Part shown: piece after piece, positions 21,543 through 22,690 of the stretch
How the letters are laid out: each line of letters begins with the position of its first letter
Numbering within the stretch: the first letter of the stretch is position 1
Assembly (NCBI GenBank): GCA_945787595.1
Contig: CALZJV010000021.1
Coordinates: forward strand, 9,213-31,902
DNA length: 22,690 bases
Origin: an uncultured Desulfobacterales bacterium
Lineage (GTDB): Bacteria > Desulfobacterota > Desulfobacteria > Desulfobacterales > JAFDCJ01
Reading direction: 5' to 3'
Position numbers and translations under genes: made by a program
Notes under the pieces: model-generated
Databases searched by the model: none
What the model saw: only the letters and a program-made list of their open reading frames with translations
Told to the model about the DNA's origin: nothing

Positions 21543-22568
21543 TTAATCAGTTTCGTCATTGCAATAATTATGAACCGTTGTGACAATTTCGTTCTCCATT
21601 TCATTTCTGTATAAATACGCTTCGTGACGAGGGATACCATCTGGAGGCCAATTCTTGGTGTAAATCGGCCAGTATCTTTCGTGAAAATCCAGAAACACGC
21701 CAAGCGCCATCATGTTAGCCTGCGATAACAAAACGGTAGCGGTCAATTCTGCACCATGAACCCGGCGGAACTCCCTAAACTTTTCGCCAATCGTCGGATA
21801 AACAGGGGTTGCATTCAGTACTGATTCAAAATTTCCGATTTTAGTGTCCAGGCTTGGACTGTCGAACCACTCGGGATTATTCCACTTGGGCTTTACAGCG
21901 GCGAGATCATCCAAAATTCCCATTATCTTCTGCTCTAACGTATTCGGAGTTAATTTTTTGTCAATAGTAACCCGGCCACTGACTTGATTACCTTTCAAAT
22001 ACTGTAGCCTCTGTTCGTTGTCCCACTTTCTTTGTCCCTTCAAAATCTCTTCTTGTAGTTTGGGCGTGTTGTATCTTGGCGGAAGCTGTGCCAAGTATTC
22101 TTTGGGAAATGGCACATCCTTATATTTGGCAAAGATGAACGAGGGAAATCGTGGTTTAAGATTGCGCCTTTTGCCATGAAAAGCCATTGCATACATTATC
22201 GTCAGAACATCGGCTCCATTCTCTTCTTCGATAATTAAAGGAGATAAGGATGTGCTTATTTCTAACGGGGAGTACTTTTCGAGGAACTTATATGCTTCTT
22301 TGGACAGAAAAACCTCGTAGTATTCTGAAAAGTGGATGGTGCCGGCGGCAATTCGAGATTCCGTCCATGGTTCGTGGTATTTGATTTTTGTGAACACGGG
22401 TTTGCTGAGTTTTTTGAACTCCCTCTGAATTTCACAGATTGCTGACATTGGATCTTTTTTGCTCAGCGGAGTAGGTGGTCCACTCGGAAGTTCATTTGCA
22501 GTGCAACCATCAAAAAAAAACAATACAAATAAGAGAATTGCGATTCGATGCGCGTGAGACCAACCCAT
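21543..22568 (-). CDS. Predicted lipoprotein of unknown function
   Basis: This 341-residue protein has an N-terminal signal (HRIAILLFVLFFFDGC) that ends in Cys22, compatible with a loose lipobox, so membrane anchoring in the periplasm is likely. The mature part is charged and mostly helical. It contains a proline-rich stretch (LPSGPPTPLSKKDP) just after the cysteine. No enzymatic motif was recognised. AAGGAT precedes the ATG. The nearest downstream gene is the small secreted protein at 20926-21429, also - strand. The two may form a pair of envelope proteins, but nothing else links them. Confidence 0.6.
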   Translation of the reverse strand: MGWSHAHRIAILLFVLFFFDGCTANELPSGPPTPLSKKDPMSAICEIQREFKKLSKPVFTKIKYHEPWTESRIAAGTIHFSEYYEVFLSKEAYKFLEKYSPLEISTSLSPLIIEEENGADVLTIMYAMAFHGKRRNLKPRFPSFIFAKYKDVPFPKEYLAQLPPRYNTPKLQEEILKGQRKWDNEQRLQYLKGNQVSGRVTIDKKLTPNTLEQKIMGILDDLAAVKPKWNNPEWFDSPSLDTKIGNFESVLNATPVYPTIGEKFREFRRVHGAELTATVLLSQANMMALGVFLDFHERYWPIYTKNWPPDGIPRHEAYLYRNEMENEIVTTVHNYCNDETD

Positions 22569-22690
22569 TTAGTATCCTTATTTCGTTGAAAGCTAACCAA
22601 CAAACCCCGCAGTTAGCGCAGTTTGCCTTTTATTAATAGGCGTTTAATGATGAAGCATGATCGAATGGCTAAAAAGAAGGTGCCAACATG

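Noticed and set aside
22647..22690. Possible start of a + strand gene (MMKHDRMAKKKVPT) with AATAGG upstream
   Set aside because: Only 14 codons are inside the window, so neither the start nor the product can be supported.

Overview
The window looks like chromosomal DNA from an anaerobic deltaproteobacterium (Desulfobacterota, Desulfobacterales or Desulfatiglandales type). This is inferred from three AprA/FrdA-like flavoproteins with AprB-like dicluster ferredoxins, TTT and TRAP-TAXI transporters, a gene that reads best as a selenoprotein, and hairpin-forming degenerate intergenic repeats. No rRNA, tRNA, CRISPR array or intact insertion sequence was seen.

Region 1 (1-16.2 kb, all + strand) is an organic-acid uptake and redox region made of three related modules. 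Module A is the C-terminal end of an AprA-like flavoprotein, a dicluster ferredoxin, a complete tripartite tricarboxylate transporter (TctC, TctA, TctB) and a class II aldolase. Module B is an EamA-type exporter, a full AprA-like flavoprotein, a GltD-type NAD(P)H oxidoreductase that carries the AprB-like ferredoxin fused at its C-terminus, and a second class II aldolase. Module C is a TAXI receptor, a fused TRAP permease, a dicluster ferredoxin and a third flavoprotein. The inferred scheme is that each module imports a carboxylate. A cytoplasmic flavoprotein then oxidises or reduces it, passing electrons through Fe-S clusters, and in module B on to NAD(P)H. Aldolase-family enzymes would cleave or decarboxylate the carbon skeleton. 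The substrates cannot be read from the sequence.

Region 2 (16.2-16.9 kb) holds a palindromic hairpin, an intrinsic-terminator-like stem-loop and a single-domain response regulator with a Trp-rich tail.

Region 3 (16.9-22.7 kb) is an accessory stretch, mostly on the - strand: an ICMT-like membrane methyltransferase, a decayed histone-deacetylase-like gene, a DsbA-family (Rv2466c-like) protein, a VOC protein, a DapF-like protein, a chimeric scar, a small secreted protein and a lipoprotein. The DsbA-family gene is on the + strand, and its CPWC active site is written TGA-Pro-Trp-Cys with a SECIS-like hairpin just downstream. The DapF-like protein lacks both catalytic cysteines. The scar joins a truncated quinone-reductase-type gene to the tail of a receiver domain.

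The best candidates for something new are the UPWC selenoprotein, the GltD/AprB-like fusion within the triplicated AprAB-like modules, the thiol-less DapF homologue, and three unrelated-sequence but same-architecture inverted quasi-repeats between genes.
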